NCBI RefSeq assembly: GCF_027622855.1
Contig: NZ_JAPZVR010000006.1
Span: forward strand, 62,001 to 126,000
Origin: Glycomyces algeriensis
GTDB taxonomy: Bacteria > Actinomycetota > Actinomycetes > Mycobacteriales > Micromonosporaceae
Length of the DNA: 64,000 nt
Direction: 5' to 3'
Position 1 is the first letter of the stretch. Every line of letters begins with the position of its first letter. Under the pieces are notes generated by a model. It was not told where the DNA came from and did not search any database. It worked only from the letters and a program-made list of their open reading frames with translations. The position numbers and the translations under genes are program-made. Below are positions 18,735-27,067 of the stretch, in pieces.

Positions 18735-18911
18735 GGCGCTAGGGCCTGTCCTGTGCATCAGGGAGCGGCGGTATCCGAGTCCATTCGCTCGCTCGCAAGA
18801 CGGAGGGGCGGCTGCATACCGGTGTTGTATGCAGCGGCCCCGACAACGCAGCGAGCGGGCGAATGGGCCGGATAACGACCGGTCTGATGCACAGGACAGG
18901 CCCTAGGCGCC
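18735..18911. repeat. nested-hairpin element, copy A
   Basis: Long imperfect palindrome. The outer arms are 22 bp perfect (18739-18760 with 18885-18906), extended to 18735/18911 with one bulge. A middle stem pairs CCATTCGCTCGCTCGC (18781-18796) with its near complement (about 18851-18866). An inner hairpin has CTGCATAC / GTATGCAG around loop CGGTGTT. The core 18769-18874 is about 88% identical to that of copy B at 59025-59187. The right end covers the stop codon of the ROK gene. Confidence 0.85.
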
Positions 18912-20147
18912 CAGCGGCGTGGGCATGCGCCCGGCGTCGATGTCGTTGAGGATGCCGGTGGCCGCGCCCAGGGCAGGGGCCTCGTGCCCGAGGGCCGAGA
19001 CCACGATCTCGGCGCCTCCGGCCCCGGAGGCGTGCGTGCGGGCGGCGAGCTCGCGTTCGGCCGCAGGGCCGATCCAGGGGCTCAGCGCCTGGTAGTGGCC
19101 GCCGAGGACCACTGCTTCGGGGTTGAGCAGGTCGACGGCGAGCGCGATGCCGGCGCCGAGCGAGCGCCCGATGCGCTCCAGGGCCTCGAGCACGCGCGGC
19201 TCTTCGGCGCGGGCGCGGGTGACCACGTCCTCCACCTCGGCCTCGACCTCGGCCCCGGCGATGTCCTCCGATTCGGACAGCGTCTTGAGGACGGCGCTGA
19301 TGCCCGCGAGGTCCTCGACACGGCCGACACTGCCGTCCACGTCGATGAGGAGGTTGCCGATTTCGCCGGCGAAACCCGTTGCGCCCCTGCGCAGTTCACC
19401 GTCCACGATGAGGCCGGCGCCGAGGCCGATCTCACCGGTCAGGTAGATCATGTTGGACACCCCGGCCCAGGAGCCGAAGCGCTGCTCGGCCACGGCGCCG
19501 AGGTTGGCGTCGTTGTCGGCGGTCACGGCGTACTTGGGGTCGCGCATGGCCTGGCGCAGGCGGCCGGTGAGGTCGAAGTCCTCCCAGCCGAGCATCGGGG
19601 CGCGCTGGACGACGCCCCCGTTGTCGATCAGGCCCGGGACGGCGACGGCGAGCCCGAGGATCTGGCGGCCCTCGGCGTCCATCTTGTCGACGGCGCGCTT
19701 GGCGAGGCCCGCGAGGGCGGAGACGGAGCGCCCGGGGGTCGACCCGGCACCGTCGTGGGCGCGGCGCCAGGACAGGAGCCGGTTGCCCGCCAAGTCGACC
19801 GCGACGAGCGTCATGTAGTCCACATTGACTTCCACGCCGAGCGAGGCGTAGTAGCCGGTGTCGACGCTGAGCAGTACTGCGGGGCGGCCGATGTTGCCGA
19901 TGACCGAGCCCGACTCGCGCAGCACGCGCCGTTCGATGAGCTCGGCCACGAGCGAGGAGACCGTGGCCTTGTTGAGGCCGGTCTTCGCGGCGAGATCCGC
20001 ACGGGAGCAGCGCCCTTCGGCGCGCACCTGGCGCAGCACGAAGCCCAGGTTGTTGGCCCGCACGTCGGTGAAGTCGGCGCGCTTGGCCCGGCCCCGCGCC
20101 TCCTCGCCGACAGCCCCGGCCGACTTCGACGCTATGCGCATCGCCAT
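18903..20147 (-). CDS. ROK family (XylR-like) transcriptional repressor
   Basis: 414 residues. The N-terminal winged HTH (LRQVRAEGRCSRADLAAKTGL, then NKATVSSLVAELIE) is joined to a ROK sugar-kinase-like domain with GRPAVLLSVD, VAVPGLID and TADNDANLGA. The usual ROK zinc motif (CxCGxxGC) is absent; that position reads IDVDGSVGRVEDL. ATG 20147 follows AGGAGGAACAC. It is divergent from the sugar ABC operon, and a TTAGTT-N13-AACTAA operator lies between them, closely resembling known XylR-type operators. A matching site lies before GH31-xylB-xylA. Xylose or a xyloside is the likely inducer. Its stop codon lies within repeat element A. Confidence 0.92.
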   Translation of the reverse strand: MAMRIASKSAGAVGEEARGRAKRADFTDVRANNLGFVLRQVRAEGRCSRADLAAKTGLNKATVSSLVAELIERRVLRESGSVIGNIGRPAVLLSVDTGYYASLGVEVNVDYMTLVAVDLAGNRLLSWRRAHDGAGSTPGRSVSALAGLAKRAVDKMDAEGRQILGLAVAVPGLIDNGGVVQRAPMLGWEDFDLTGRLRQAMRDPKYAVTADNDANLGAVAEQRFGSWAGVSNMIYLTGEIGLGAGLIVDGELRRGATGFAGEIGNLLIDVDGSVGRVEDLAGISAVLKTLSESEDIAGAEVEAEVEDVVTRARAEEPRVLEALERIGRSLGAGIALAVDLLNPEAVVLGGHYQALSPWIGPAAERELAARTHASGAGGAEIVVSALGHEAPALGAATGILNDIDAGRMPTPLGA

Positions 20148-20297
20148 GTGTTCCTCCTGTGCATGTCCCGGCTCATTCTGATAGATCGCGACAACCGGTC
20201 CTCGGGCGGTCCCTGACCGTTGCGCAGCGAAGCGTTTCACCACAAGGGCCGTTCCCGAATCGTGATCAATCCGCGCCCGTATCGCCTGACCCCCGGC

Positions 20298-20326
20298 TTG
20301 TGTCGGGTGCCACCGTGCGCTACTTT
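20298..20326 (+). promoter_or_regulatory. promoter of the sugar ABC operon
   Basis: TTGTGT (20298-20303), 17 bp, TACTTT (20321-20326). The predicted start site falls inside the ROK operator, the geometry of direct repression. Confidence 0.65.
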
Positions 20327-20349
20327 AGTTTATCGAATAGCCGAACTAA
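20325..20349. promoter_or_regulatory. ROK/XylR-type operator of the ABC operon
   Basis: TTAGTT-N13-AACTAA, with TATCGAATAGCCG between the arms. It overlaps the -10 and start site of the importer promoter and lies in the ROK/ABC divergent region. The site at 36581-36605 shares its left arm, most of its centre and part of its right arm. Confidence 0.8.
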
Positions 20350-20409
20350 TTATCGGCCAGACCCCCCGCAAGACCCTCACATGTGCAGTACGACCGAAAG
20401 GACAGCATC

Positions 20410-22095
20410 GTGGCTACTCCCTCAGACGGGTCGATCTTCCGGCGCCGCTCCCTGTTCAAGGCAGCCGGCCTCGGCGCGGCTGGTGCCGCGGGCCTTCCCT
20501 TCATCGCCGCGTGCAGCGACATCGAATCGGGCGGAGGCACCTCGCAGACGACCGAGGGCTTCGACTTCCTCCCCGAGTACAAGGAATGGCCCCTCCCGGT
20601 CGAGCCCGACCTGGTCGGCGAGCCGCCGAACCACCCCTCCGGCTTCACCACCTACCCCGAGCCCGTGCCGGCCATCGAGAACCTCCCCTCCAACAGCGGG
20701 ACCTTCGAGATCACCGTGCCGATGTGGGGCGAGGCCCCCTCGAACGACGACCCGTACTTCCAGGCGATCGCCGAGGCCAGCGGCGGCACCACGGTGAACC
20801 TGCGCCAGGCCGACGGCAACACCTTCGCCGAGACCTCCGTGCAGTGGCTGAACGCCAACGAGTTCGGCGACGGCATCATGTTCTTCGCCTGGATGCTCTT
20901 CGCCCACCCGAACTTCCAGGAGACGGTGGTCAACTCCTTCTACGACCTGACGGACATCGTCAAGGGCGACATCTCCGAGCGCTGGCCGCTGCTCGCCGGC
21001 CTCCCGACCGCCTCCTGGGGCCAGTCGGTCTGGTCCACGGACCCCAACGACCCCGAGACCGCCCGCGTCTTCGCCATCCCCGGCTCCTTCTCGGGCGGCT
21101 CGAACAACGCGATGTTCGCCCGCACCGACCTGCTCGAGGAGAAGGGCCAAGCCCTCCCGACCTCGGTCGAGGAGCTCATCGAGGTCGCCCGCGCCGTCAG
21201 CGACGACGCCAACGGCCGCTGGGCATTCGGCGGGCTCGACTACCTCACCCCGTCCTGGTTCGGCCTCGCCGGCGGCGACGGCTGGGCGTACATCGACGGC
21301 AAGCTCGTCCACAACTGCGAGCGCCCCGAGTACACCGAGTGGCTCGAGTTCCGCCGCCTCCTGTGGGACGAGAAGCTGGTCCACCCGGACATCCCCTCGG
21401 GCACCCTCGACGGCCAGGCCCTGCACAAGGCCGGGACGATCGTCTTCCAGCTCGACGGCATCTCCTGGTGGCAGGGGTTCATCGACCAGTCCACCGCCGA
21501 GGGCACCGGCGGCACCATCGCCCCGCTCGGCGCGCTGGCCGCGAAGGGCCGCAAGCCCCTCGTGCACGTCAACACCAGCGTCGACTCCTGGACGTTCCTC
21601 AACAAGGACCTCTCCCAGGAGCAGGTCGAGGAGTTCCTCGACTTCTGCAACTTCGCCTCGGCGCCTTACGGCACCACCGAGTACGAGCTCATCAACTACG
21701 GCGTCGAGGGCACGCACTTCACCTACGGCCCCGACGGCGTCCCGGTCTTCAACGAGGTCGGCACCACCGTCGTCCAGGCCCCGGTGAACCACAAGACCAT
21801 GTCCGGCCACGTGCAGCAGTTCCTGTCCGGCGCGCCCGACATGGTCCAGGCCCGCTTCGAGTACAACGCCTCCTTGAAGGAGTTCGCCGAGGTCAACATC
21901 TTCGAGGGCATGCGCGTCGAGGGCCCGGCCGACTTCAAGTCCGCGGGCCAGGTGCTCACCGACCAGCAGAACGACATCGCGTTCGGCCGCGCCGAGCTCT
22001 CGTCGATCCCGGACATGGTCGAGACCTGGAAGACCAACGGCGGCGAGACCGGCCGCGAGCACTACACCGCCGCTTACGACAAGCTGCACGGCTAA
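20410..22095 (+). CDS. ABC importer substrate-binding lipoprotein (sugar/oligosaccharide)
   Basis: 561 residues from GTG 20410 (GAAAGGA ribosome site). The N-terminus has a twin-arginine motif (RRRSLFKAAG) and a lipobox (IAAC, Cys ~38), so it is a Tat-exported lipoprotein anchored outside the membrane. The mature part is a long cluster-B-like binding protein, about 130 residues longer than typical maltose-binding proteins, as in LplA/aldouronate-type binding proteins that pair with LplB/LplC permeases. It is first in the importer operon under the ROK operator. The ligand is probably xylose-containing oligosaccharides. Confidence 0.9.
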   Translation: MATPSDGSIFRRRSLFKAAGLGAAGAAGLPFIAACSDIESGGGTSQTTEGFDFLPEYKEWPLPVEPDLVGEPPNHPSGFTTYPEPVPAIENLPSNSGTFEITVPMWGEAPSNDDPYFQAIAEASGGTTVNLRQADGNTFAETSVQWLNANEFGDGIMFFAWMLFAHPNFQETVVNSFYDLTDIVKGDISERWPLLAGLPTASWGQSVWSTDPNDPETARVFAIPGSFSGGSNNAMFARTDLLEEKGQALPTSVEELIEVARAVSDDANGRWAFGGLDYLTPSWFGLAGGDGWAYIDGKLVHNCERPEYTEWLEFRRLLWDEKLVHPDIPSGTLDGQALHKAGTIVFQLDGISWWQGFIDQSTAEGTGGTIAPLGALAAKGRKPLVHVNTSVDSWTFLNKDLSQEQVEEFLDFCNFASAPYGTTEYELINYGVEGTHFTYGPDGVPVFNEVGTTVVQAPVNHKTMSGHVQQFLSGAPDMVQARFEYNASLKEFAEVNIFEGMRVEGPADFKSAGQVLTDQQNDIAFGRAELSSIPDMVETWKTNGGETGREHYTAAYDKLHG

Positions 22096-22102
22096 GACGC
22101 CC

Positions 22103-22133
22103 GGCCGGGGCGCGACGCGCGTCGCCCCCGGCC
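22103..22133 (+). other. intercistronic hairpin after the binding-protein gene
   Basis: GGCCGGGG...CCCCCGGCC with GCGAC/GTCGC inner pairing, a strong stem 8 bp past the stop codon. Such hairpins often raise binding-protein mRNA over permease mRNA by partial termination or 3' protection. Confidence 0.6.
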
Positions 22134-22179
22134 TCCCCGTCCCCGCACAGGTACTCACTGACTGGATTTCACACAAGCG

Positions 22180-23163
22180 ATGGCAGCTCTCCAGACCTCA
22201 GCGCCCCCGGCTCCCTCCGGGCAGGAACGCCGCACCATTGTCAAGCGGAAGCGGACCGTGGCCCAGCGGTTCCGGCACGACTGGCCGCTCCTGCTCATGA
22301 CGCTCCCGGCGATGGCCCAGCTCGCGGTGTTCTTCTACTGGCCCTCGGCCTGGAACATCATCGCGTTCATGGACTACAGCCCGCACCGCCCGTTCTGGGA
22401 GAACCCCCTGGTGGGCTTCGCCTGGTTCGAGCGGCTGTTCAACAACCCGTACTTCCTCCCGGCGCTGCTCAACACGCTGAAGTACTCGTTCGCGAACCTG
22501 CTGTTCCTGTTCCCGCTGTCGATCGTCCTGGCCCTGGTCATGCACAGCGTGGTCTCCACCAAGGTGCGCAGCGTCTTCCAGTCGATCGTGTACCTGCCGT
22601 ACTTCTTCTCCTGGGTCCTGGTCGTCACCGTGTTCGTCCAGACGCTCGGCTCCGACGGCCTGGTCTCGAACTGGCTGCTCGGCTTCGGCGGCGACCGGTT
22701 GTCGTTCATGTCGAACCCGGACACGTTCATGTTCCTGGCCTGGCTGCAGTGGGCCTGGAAGGACGCCGGCTGGGGCATGATCATCTTCCTGGCCGCGCTC
22801 GCCTCGATCAACCCGAGCCTGTACGAGGCCGCGGCCGTGGACGGCGCCAGCCGCTGGCGGCGCATGTGGCACATCACCCTGCCGGGCATCCGGCCCGTGA
22901 TCGTGCTGCTGCTCATCCTCCACATCGGCGGCATCCTCACCGTCGGCTTCGAGCAGTACCAGCTGCAGCGCGACGCCATCGGCTACCAGACCACGGAAGT
23001 GCTCGACACCTTCATCTACTACCGCAGCGTCATCGGCACCGAAGGAGCCTCCTTCGGCACCGCGGCCGGCCTGTTCAAGGGCGTGATCGGGCTGATCCTG
23101 GTCCTCATCGCCAACAACGTCGCGCACCGCCTCGGAGAGCAAGGGATCTACCAGAAGTCATGA
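22180..23163 (+). CDS. ABC importer permease (LplB family)
   Basis: 327 residues, six predicted membrane helices, with the EAA loop near residue 220 (YEAAAVDGASRWRRMWHITLPG) that docks on the ATPase. It starts at ATG 22180 without a strong ribosome site. Its stop overlaps the start of the second permease (ATGA). LplB-type permeases import oligosaccharides. No ATPase gene is in the operon, so a shared MsiK/MsmK-type ATPase elsewhere is expected. Confidence 0.92.
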   Translation: MAALQTSAPPAPSGQERRTIVKRKRTVAQRFRHDWPLLLMTLPAMAQLAVFFYWPSAWNIIAFMDYSPHRPFWENPLVGFAWFERLFNNPYFLPALLNTLKYSFANLLFLFPLSIVLALVMHSVVSTKVRSVFQSIVYLPYFFSWVLVVTVFVQTLGSDGLVSNWLLGFGGDRLSFMSNPDTFMFLAWLQWAWKDAGWGMIIFLAALASINPSLYEAAAVDGASRWRRMWHITLPGIRPVIVLLLILHIGGILTVGFEQYQLQRDAIGYQTTEVLDTFIYYRSVIGTEGASFGTAAGLFKGVIGLILVLIANNVAHRLGEQGIYQKS

Positions 23164-24092
23164 CCGCCATCGACATCAAGCTCAAGCCCCGCAAGAGTGC
23201 GCGCCCCGTCTGGGACGAGGAGCCCTCGTGGTTCGGGAAGTTCGTCAAGGCGCTCTTCCTGATCGCCTACGGCGCGGCCATCGTCCTGCCGATCTGGGCG
23301 GTCGTGGCCACCAGCTTCGCCAGCGAGGAGTCGCTCGCCTCGGCGGGCGGGAACCTGCTGCTGATCCCGACCGACTTCAGCATCGCGGCGTACCAGGAGA
23401 TCTTCGACGGCGGCGCGCTCACGAAGTCGCTGATCCTCACGATCGGCCTGACCGCGGGCGGCACCGCGCTGAGCATGGTCCTGACCATCGGCGCGGCGTA
23501 CGGCCTCTCGCGGACCGGCTCGCTGCTGCACCGGCCGCTGCTCATGCTCGTGCTCTTCACGTTCCTGTTCGCGCCGGGCCTGTACCCGAGCTTCCTGGTC
23601 GTGCAGAAGCTGGGCCTGTTCAACAACTACCTGTCGATCATCCTGCCGATGGCGCTGAGCGCCTTCAACCTCATCGTGCTCCGGGCGTTCTTCATGAACA
23701 GCGTCCCGACCGAGCTGCTCGACGCGGCCCGGATGGACGGCGCGGGCGAGTTCCGCACCCTGTTCAAGATCGTGCTGCCGATGTCGAAGGCGATCCTGGC
23801 GGTCATCGCGCTGTTCTACGCGGTCGGCTACTGGAACATCTACTTCTCGGCGGTGCTGTACATCCCGGGTCTGGAGACGCAGCCGATCCAGGTCGTGCTG
23901 CAGCGGATGCTCATGTCCACGCAGGGCCTGCCGGGCGCCGCGGCGAACGTGAGCCAGTACCAGTCCGCCGCGCCCGACGCGGCGCTGAAGATGGCCGTGG
24001 TCGTCTGCACGATCATCCCGATCGTCATCATGTACCCGTTCATCCAGAAGCACTTCACGAAGGCCGTCATCACCGGCGCGATCAAGGGCTGA
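23160..24092 (+). CDS. ABC importer permease (LplC/YtcP family)
   Basis: 310 residues, six predicted helices, EAA loop LLDAARMDGAGEFRTLFKIVLP near residue 185. The start ATG 23160 overlaps the preceding TGA by 4 bp. It is the last gene of the importer operon, followed by a strong terminator at 24108. Together with the LplB-like protein it forms the heterodimeric pore for the sugar bound by the lipoprotein at 20410. Confidence 0.92.
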   Translation: MTAIDIKLKPRKSARPVWDEEPSWFGKFVKALFLIAYGAAIVLPIWAVVATSFASEESLASAGGNLLLIPTDFSIAAYQEIFDGGALTKSLILTIGLTAGGTALSMVLTIGAAYGLSRTGSLLHRPLLMLVLFTFLFAPGLYPSFLVVQKLGLFNNYLSIILPMALSAFNLIVLRAFFMNSVPTELLDAARMDGAGEFRTLFKIVLPMSKAILAVIALFYAVGYWNIYFSAVLYIPGLETQPIQVVLQRMLMSTQGLPGAAANVSQYQSAAPDAALKMAVVVCTIIPIVIMYPFIQKHFTKAVITGAIKG

Positions 24093-24107
24093 CCCCCTGG
24101 TGCAAGG

Positions 24108-24137
24108 GGCCGCCTCCGCATTGCGGAGGCGGCCTTT
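24108..24137 (+). terminator. intrinsic terminator of the importer operon
   Basis: 13-bp perfect arms GGCCGCCTCCGCA / TGCGGAGGCGGCC separated by a single base, followed by TTT. Confidence 0.9.
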
Positions 24138-24259
24138 CGCGTCGCTCCGGGTCCGCCTCCCCGCCACATCGAAGGTCCTGTCCGGACATTCCCGGGCCGC
24201 GGATTGCTAGACTCCGAGACCCCTGACGGCTCACCCCCACAACGGATTCGGATTCCGAC

Positions 24260-25144
24260 ATGCCCCCTTGGATCAATGCCGCCGCCGGACGGTTCCGCGT
24301 CGCGGTCGGCCGCAGACCGGGCAGTTGGGCCCTGCTCGCCGTGGTCGCAGTCGGATCGCTCATGATCGGGGCGCTCGTCGCGATCCCCGAACCGGAGGGT
24401 CGGATCCGGTTCCTGCCGGAGCCGCCGCCCACCACAGCGGAACCGGACCCCGAGACGGCCGCCGCGTCGATCATCCAGGAGTCCGGTCTCGCCGGCGAGT
24501 TCAGCTTCGTGCTCTACGACTCGGTCGAGCAGCGGTATCTGCTCAGCCACCGAGCCGACGAGACCCACAACACGATGTCCGTCTCCAAGATCATCATCGG
24601 CATCGGCGCGCTCGAACACGGGGTCGAACCGTCCCGAGTGGCCGAGATGATCTCCCGGAGCCACGACCCGATCGCCAATGAGCTGTGGGGCGTCGTGGGA
24701 GGCCCCGCGGTCATCGAGGAGCAGGCGGCGCTGATGGGGCTCGAGCACACCGTGCCCGCCGAGGACTGGGGACGCTGGGGCGATGTGCAGATCTCCGCCT
24801 CGGACGTGGTGCGCATGTACGAGTACGTCCTCAATGAACTGCCCGAGGACGACCGCGCCGTCATCGTCGACGCGATGGAGGCGACCACCGAGCTGGGCGC
24901 CGACGGCTACGACCAGACCTTCGGCATCCCTGACGCCGCCGGCGGCCTCGACTGGGCCGTCAAGCAGGGCTGGGGCTGCTGCAAGCCCGACCGCTTCCTC
25001 GTCTCGACCGGCACCGTCGGCGCCGACCACCGCTACATCCTGGCGGTCTTCGGCGCGTTCGACGAGACCCTGATCGACGAGGCGCAGTCCGGCGAGGAGA
25101 TGACCACCGTGGCCGAGGCGGTCATCGCGGCCATCCCGGCCTGA
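24260..25144 (+). CDS. membrane-anchored beta-lactamase-like serine hydrolase
   Basis: 294 residues. One N-terminal transmembrane helix (about 22-42) and a Pro-rich linker precede a class-A-beta-lactamase-like domain. The SxxK motif is SVSK (in NTMSVSKIIIG), an SDN-like position reads SHD, and a KTG-like motif reads STGTVG. The folds of class A beta-lactamases, DD-peptidases and esterases share these motifs. The KTG Lys is not conserved, so true beta-lactamase activity is doubtful and a cell-wall or esterase role is more likely. It stands alone between two operons. Confidence 0.7.
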   Translation: MPPWINAAAGRFRVAVGRRPGSWALLAVVAVGSLMIGALVAIPEPEGRIRFLPEPPPTTAEPDPETAAASIIQESGLAGEFSFVLYDSVEQRYLLSHRADETHNTMSVSKIIIGIGALEHGVEPSRVAEMISRSHDPIANELWGVVGGPAVIEEQAALMGLEHTVPAEDWGRWGDVQISASDVVRMYEYVLNELPEDDRAVIVDAMEATTELGADGYDQTFGIPDAAGGLDWAVKQGWGCCKPDRFLVSTGTVGADHRYILAVFGAFDETLIDEAQSGEEMTTVAEAVIAAIPA

Positions 25145-25168
25145 CCCCTTTCACGGACCCGGCTGCGG

Positions 25169-25210
25169 TGAAAGCGGGGCGTGAAAGCCGGGTGAGACCC
25201 ATCTGAAAGC
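25169..25210 (+). promoter_or_regulatory. SARP-type direct repeats upstream of the DrrAB-like exporter
   Basis: Heptamers TGAAAGC (25182), TGAGACC (25193) and TGAAAGC (25204) sit exactly 11 bp apart with 4-bp spacers; another TGAAAGC lies at 25169. Direct heptamers on one face of the helix are the binding pattern of SARP/AfsR regulators, and such a regulator is encoded next door at 27064-29964. The -10 is not obvious. Confidence 0.6.
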
Positions 25211-25268
25211 AGGGGCGCGCACGCTGGCGGCACAGGAAGCGAACCAGTGCAGCAGAGAGGCGCACCCC

Positions 25269-26231
25269 ATGAGATACGCCATCGAAGTCCGGGGGCTGAA
25301 GAAGTCCTTCGGGGAGGTCCAGGCCCTCAGCGGCGTCGACTTCGCCGCGGCCCCCGGCACCGTGCTCGGGGTCCTCGGCCCCAACGGGGCCGGGAAGACC
25401 ACCGCCGTCCGGGTCCTGTCCACGCTCACCAGGCCCGACGCCGGGACCGCCCGCGTGCTCGGCCTCGACGTGACCGCGCAGGCCGCCCAGGTGCGCGAGC
25501 GAATCGGCCTCACCGGGCAGTACGCCGGGCTCGACCCGAACCTCTCGGGCGAGCAGAACCTCGTGCTCGTGGCCCGGCTGCTCGGCGCGTCCCGCCGCCA
25601 GGCGAAGGCCCGCGCGAACGAGCTCATCGAGCGGTTCGACCTCGCCCACGCCGCGACGCGCGCCGCGAGCAAGTACTCCGGCGGCATGCGCCGCCGGCTC
25701 GACCTCGCCGCCTCGATCGTGCGGCGGCCCGAGGTCCTGTTCCTCGACGAGCCGACGACGGGCCTCGACCCCAAGAGCCGCAACGGGCTCTGGGAGGTCG
25801 TGCGCGACCTCGTGGCCTCCGGCACCACGGTCCTGCTCACCACCCAGTACCTGGAGGAGGCCGACCAGCTCGCCGACTCGATCGCCGTGATCGACACCGG
25901 GCGCGTCATCGCCTCGGGCACGCCATCGCAGCTCAAGCAGGCCGTGGGCGGCCAGGTCCTGCGCCTGTCCCCCACCCGCCCCGACGCGTCCGACCAGCTG
26001 GTCCAGCTCGCCGAATGGGCCGTGGGCGCGCAGGCCCGCGCCGAGGGCGGGGACGTCCTCGTCCCCGTCGCCCATGCGGGCGAGGCGCAGGCCGTGATGG
26101 CCCGCGTCTCCCAGGCCGGGGTCGACCTGGCCGGGTTCGGGCTCCACGAGCCGACCCTCGACGAGGTCTTCCTGCAGCTCACCGGGCACCGCACCCGCAC
26201 CGACGAGACCACGAAGGAGCCGGTGGCATGA
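25269..26231 (+). CDS. ABC exporter ATPase, DrrA family
   Basis: 320 residues. Walker A GPNGAGKTTA, signature YSGGMRRRLDLAASIV, Walker B VLFLDEPTTGLDP, H-loop TTQYLEEAD, and the C-terminal domain typical of DrrA (ending FGLHEPTLDEVFLQLTG). DrrA-type ATPases power drug or natural-product efflux with a DrrB partner. The stop overlaps the start of the permease gene (ATGA), so the two are coupled. SARP-like repeats lie 58 bp upstream. Confidence 0.93.
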   Translation: MRYAIEVRGLKKSFGEVQALSGVDFAAAPGTVLGVLGPNGAGKTTAVRVLSTLTRPDAGTARVLGLDVTAQAAQVRERIGLTGQYAGLDPNLSGEQNLVLVARLLGASRRQAKARANELIERFDLAHAATRAASKYSGGMRRRLDLAASIVRRPEVLFLDEPTTGLDPKSRNGLWEVVRDLVASGTTVLLTTQYLEEADQLADSIAVIDTGRVIASGTPSQLKQAVGGQVLRLSPTRPDASDQLVQLAEWAVGAQARAEGGDVLVPVAHAGEAQAVMARVSQAGVDLAGFGLHEPTLDEVFLQLTGHRTRTDETTKEPVA

Positions 26232-27067
26232 GCACCGACATGAACACTGCCGCAACCGAGACGCCGAGGCGCGCCGCGGGCGCCGAGACGACCTGGACGA
26301 CCCGGCGCGGGGCGCTCGCGCAGTCCGCCACGATGGCGGCCCGCTCGCTCGCCTCGATCAAGCACGCGCCCGCCCAGCTCGTCGAGTTCTTCATGATCCC
26401 GCTGATGATCCTGCTGTCCGTCACGTTCTTCATGGGCGGCCAGATGATGGGCTCCTGGCAGGACTTCCTGCAGTACGCGGGGCCGACCATCATCGCGATG
26501 GGCCTGTTCTTCGCCATCACCTCGACCGGCCTGGGCCTGTTCGGCGACATCAAGGAAGGCGTGTTCGACCGCCTCACCGCCATGCCCGTGTCGCGGTTCG
26601 CGCTGCTCGCCGGGCGGGTCGCCGCCGACATGGTGAAGTACGCGTGGGCGCTGCTGGTCGTCGGCGGGGTCGCGTTCGCCATCGGCTACCGCTCCGGAGG
26701 CGGGGTCCTCGGCACGGCCGCCGCCGCCGGCGTCCTGCTCCTGTTCCTGTTCGCCGCCTCGTGGTCGATGGTCCTCGTGGGCCTCACCGCCAAGAGCGAG
26801 GAGCAGATCCAGACCTGGATGATCAGCCTGCTCATGCCGCTGGCCTACACCTCGACGGTGTTCGTGGAGCTCGACACGCTCCCCGGCGCGGTCCAGTGGT
26901 GGGCCGAGCTCAACCCGCTGACGGCCCTCGCCGACTCGATGCGGGTCTTCCTCGACGGCGGCGACCCGGGCGGCGAGGTGCTCGCGCTCCTAGGCTGGTG
27001 CGCGGCGCTCATCGCCGTGTTCGTGCCGCTGTCACTGCGGGCCTACCGCCGCAAGCTCACCGATTAG
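26228..27067 (+). CDS. ABC exporter permease, DrrB/ABC-2 family
   Basis: 279 residues with six predicted helices and the ABC-2 pattern (KEGVFDRLTAMPVSR at the coupling loop, then ELNPLTALADSMR). With the DrrA-like ATPase it forms an efflux pump for an unknown hydrophobic compound. Its 3' end overlaps the convergent AfsR-like gene by 4 bp, leaving no room for a terminator between them. Confidence 0.92.
   Translation: MSTDMNTAATETPRRAAGAETTWTTRRGALAQSATMAARSLASIKHAPAQLVEFFMIPLMILLSVTFFMGGQMMGSWQDFLQYAGPTIIAMGLFFAITSTGLGLFGDIKEGVFDRLTAMPVSRFALLAGRVAADMVKYAWALLVVGGVAFAIGYRSGGGVLGTAAAAGVLLLFLFAASWSMVLVGLTAKSEEQIQTWMISLLMPLAYTSTVFVELDTLPGAVQWWAELNPLTALADSMRVFLDGGDPGGEVLALLGWCAALIAVFVPLSLRAYRRKLTD

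Noticed and set aside
18735-18911. Copy A as an ordinary terminator only
   Set aside because: The 88% identical core 40 kb away and the compensatory changes are not expected for unrelated terminators; termination may still be one of its functions.
20220-24092. 1290-codon open frame through the sugar importer
   Set aside because: Only its last part is the real LplC-type permease gene (23160-24092). The rest is Arg/His/Pro-rich out-of-frame sequence over the binding protein and first permease genes.
24260-25144. True class A beta-lactamase
   Set aside because: SxxK is present but the KTG Lys is missing and the protein is membrane-anchored, so only a serine-hydrolase call is made.
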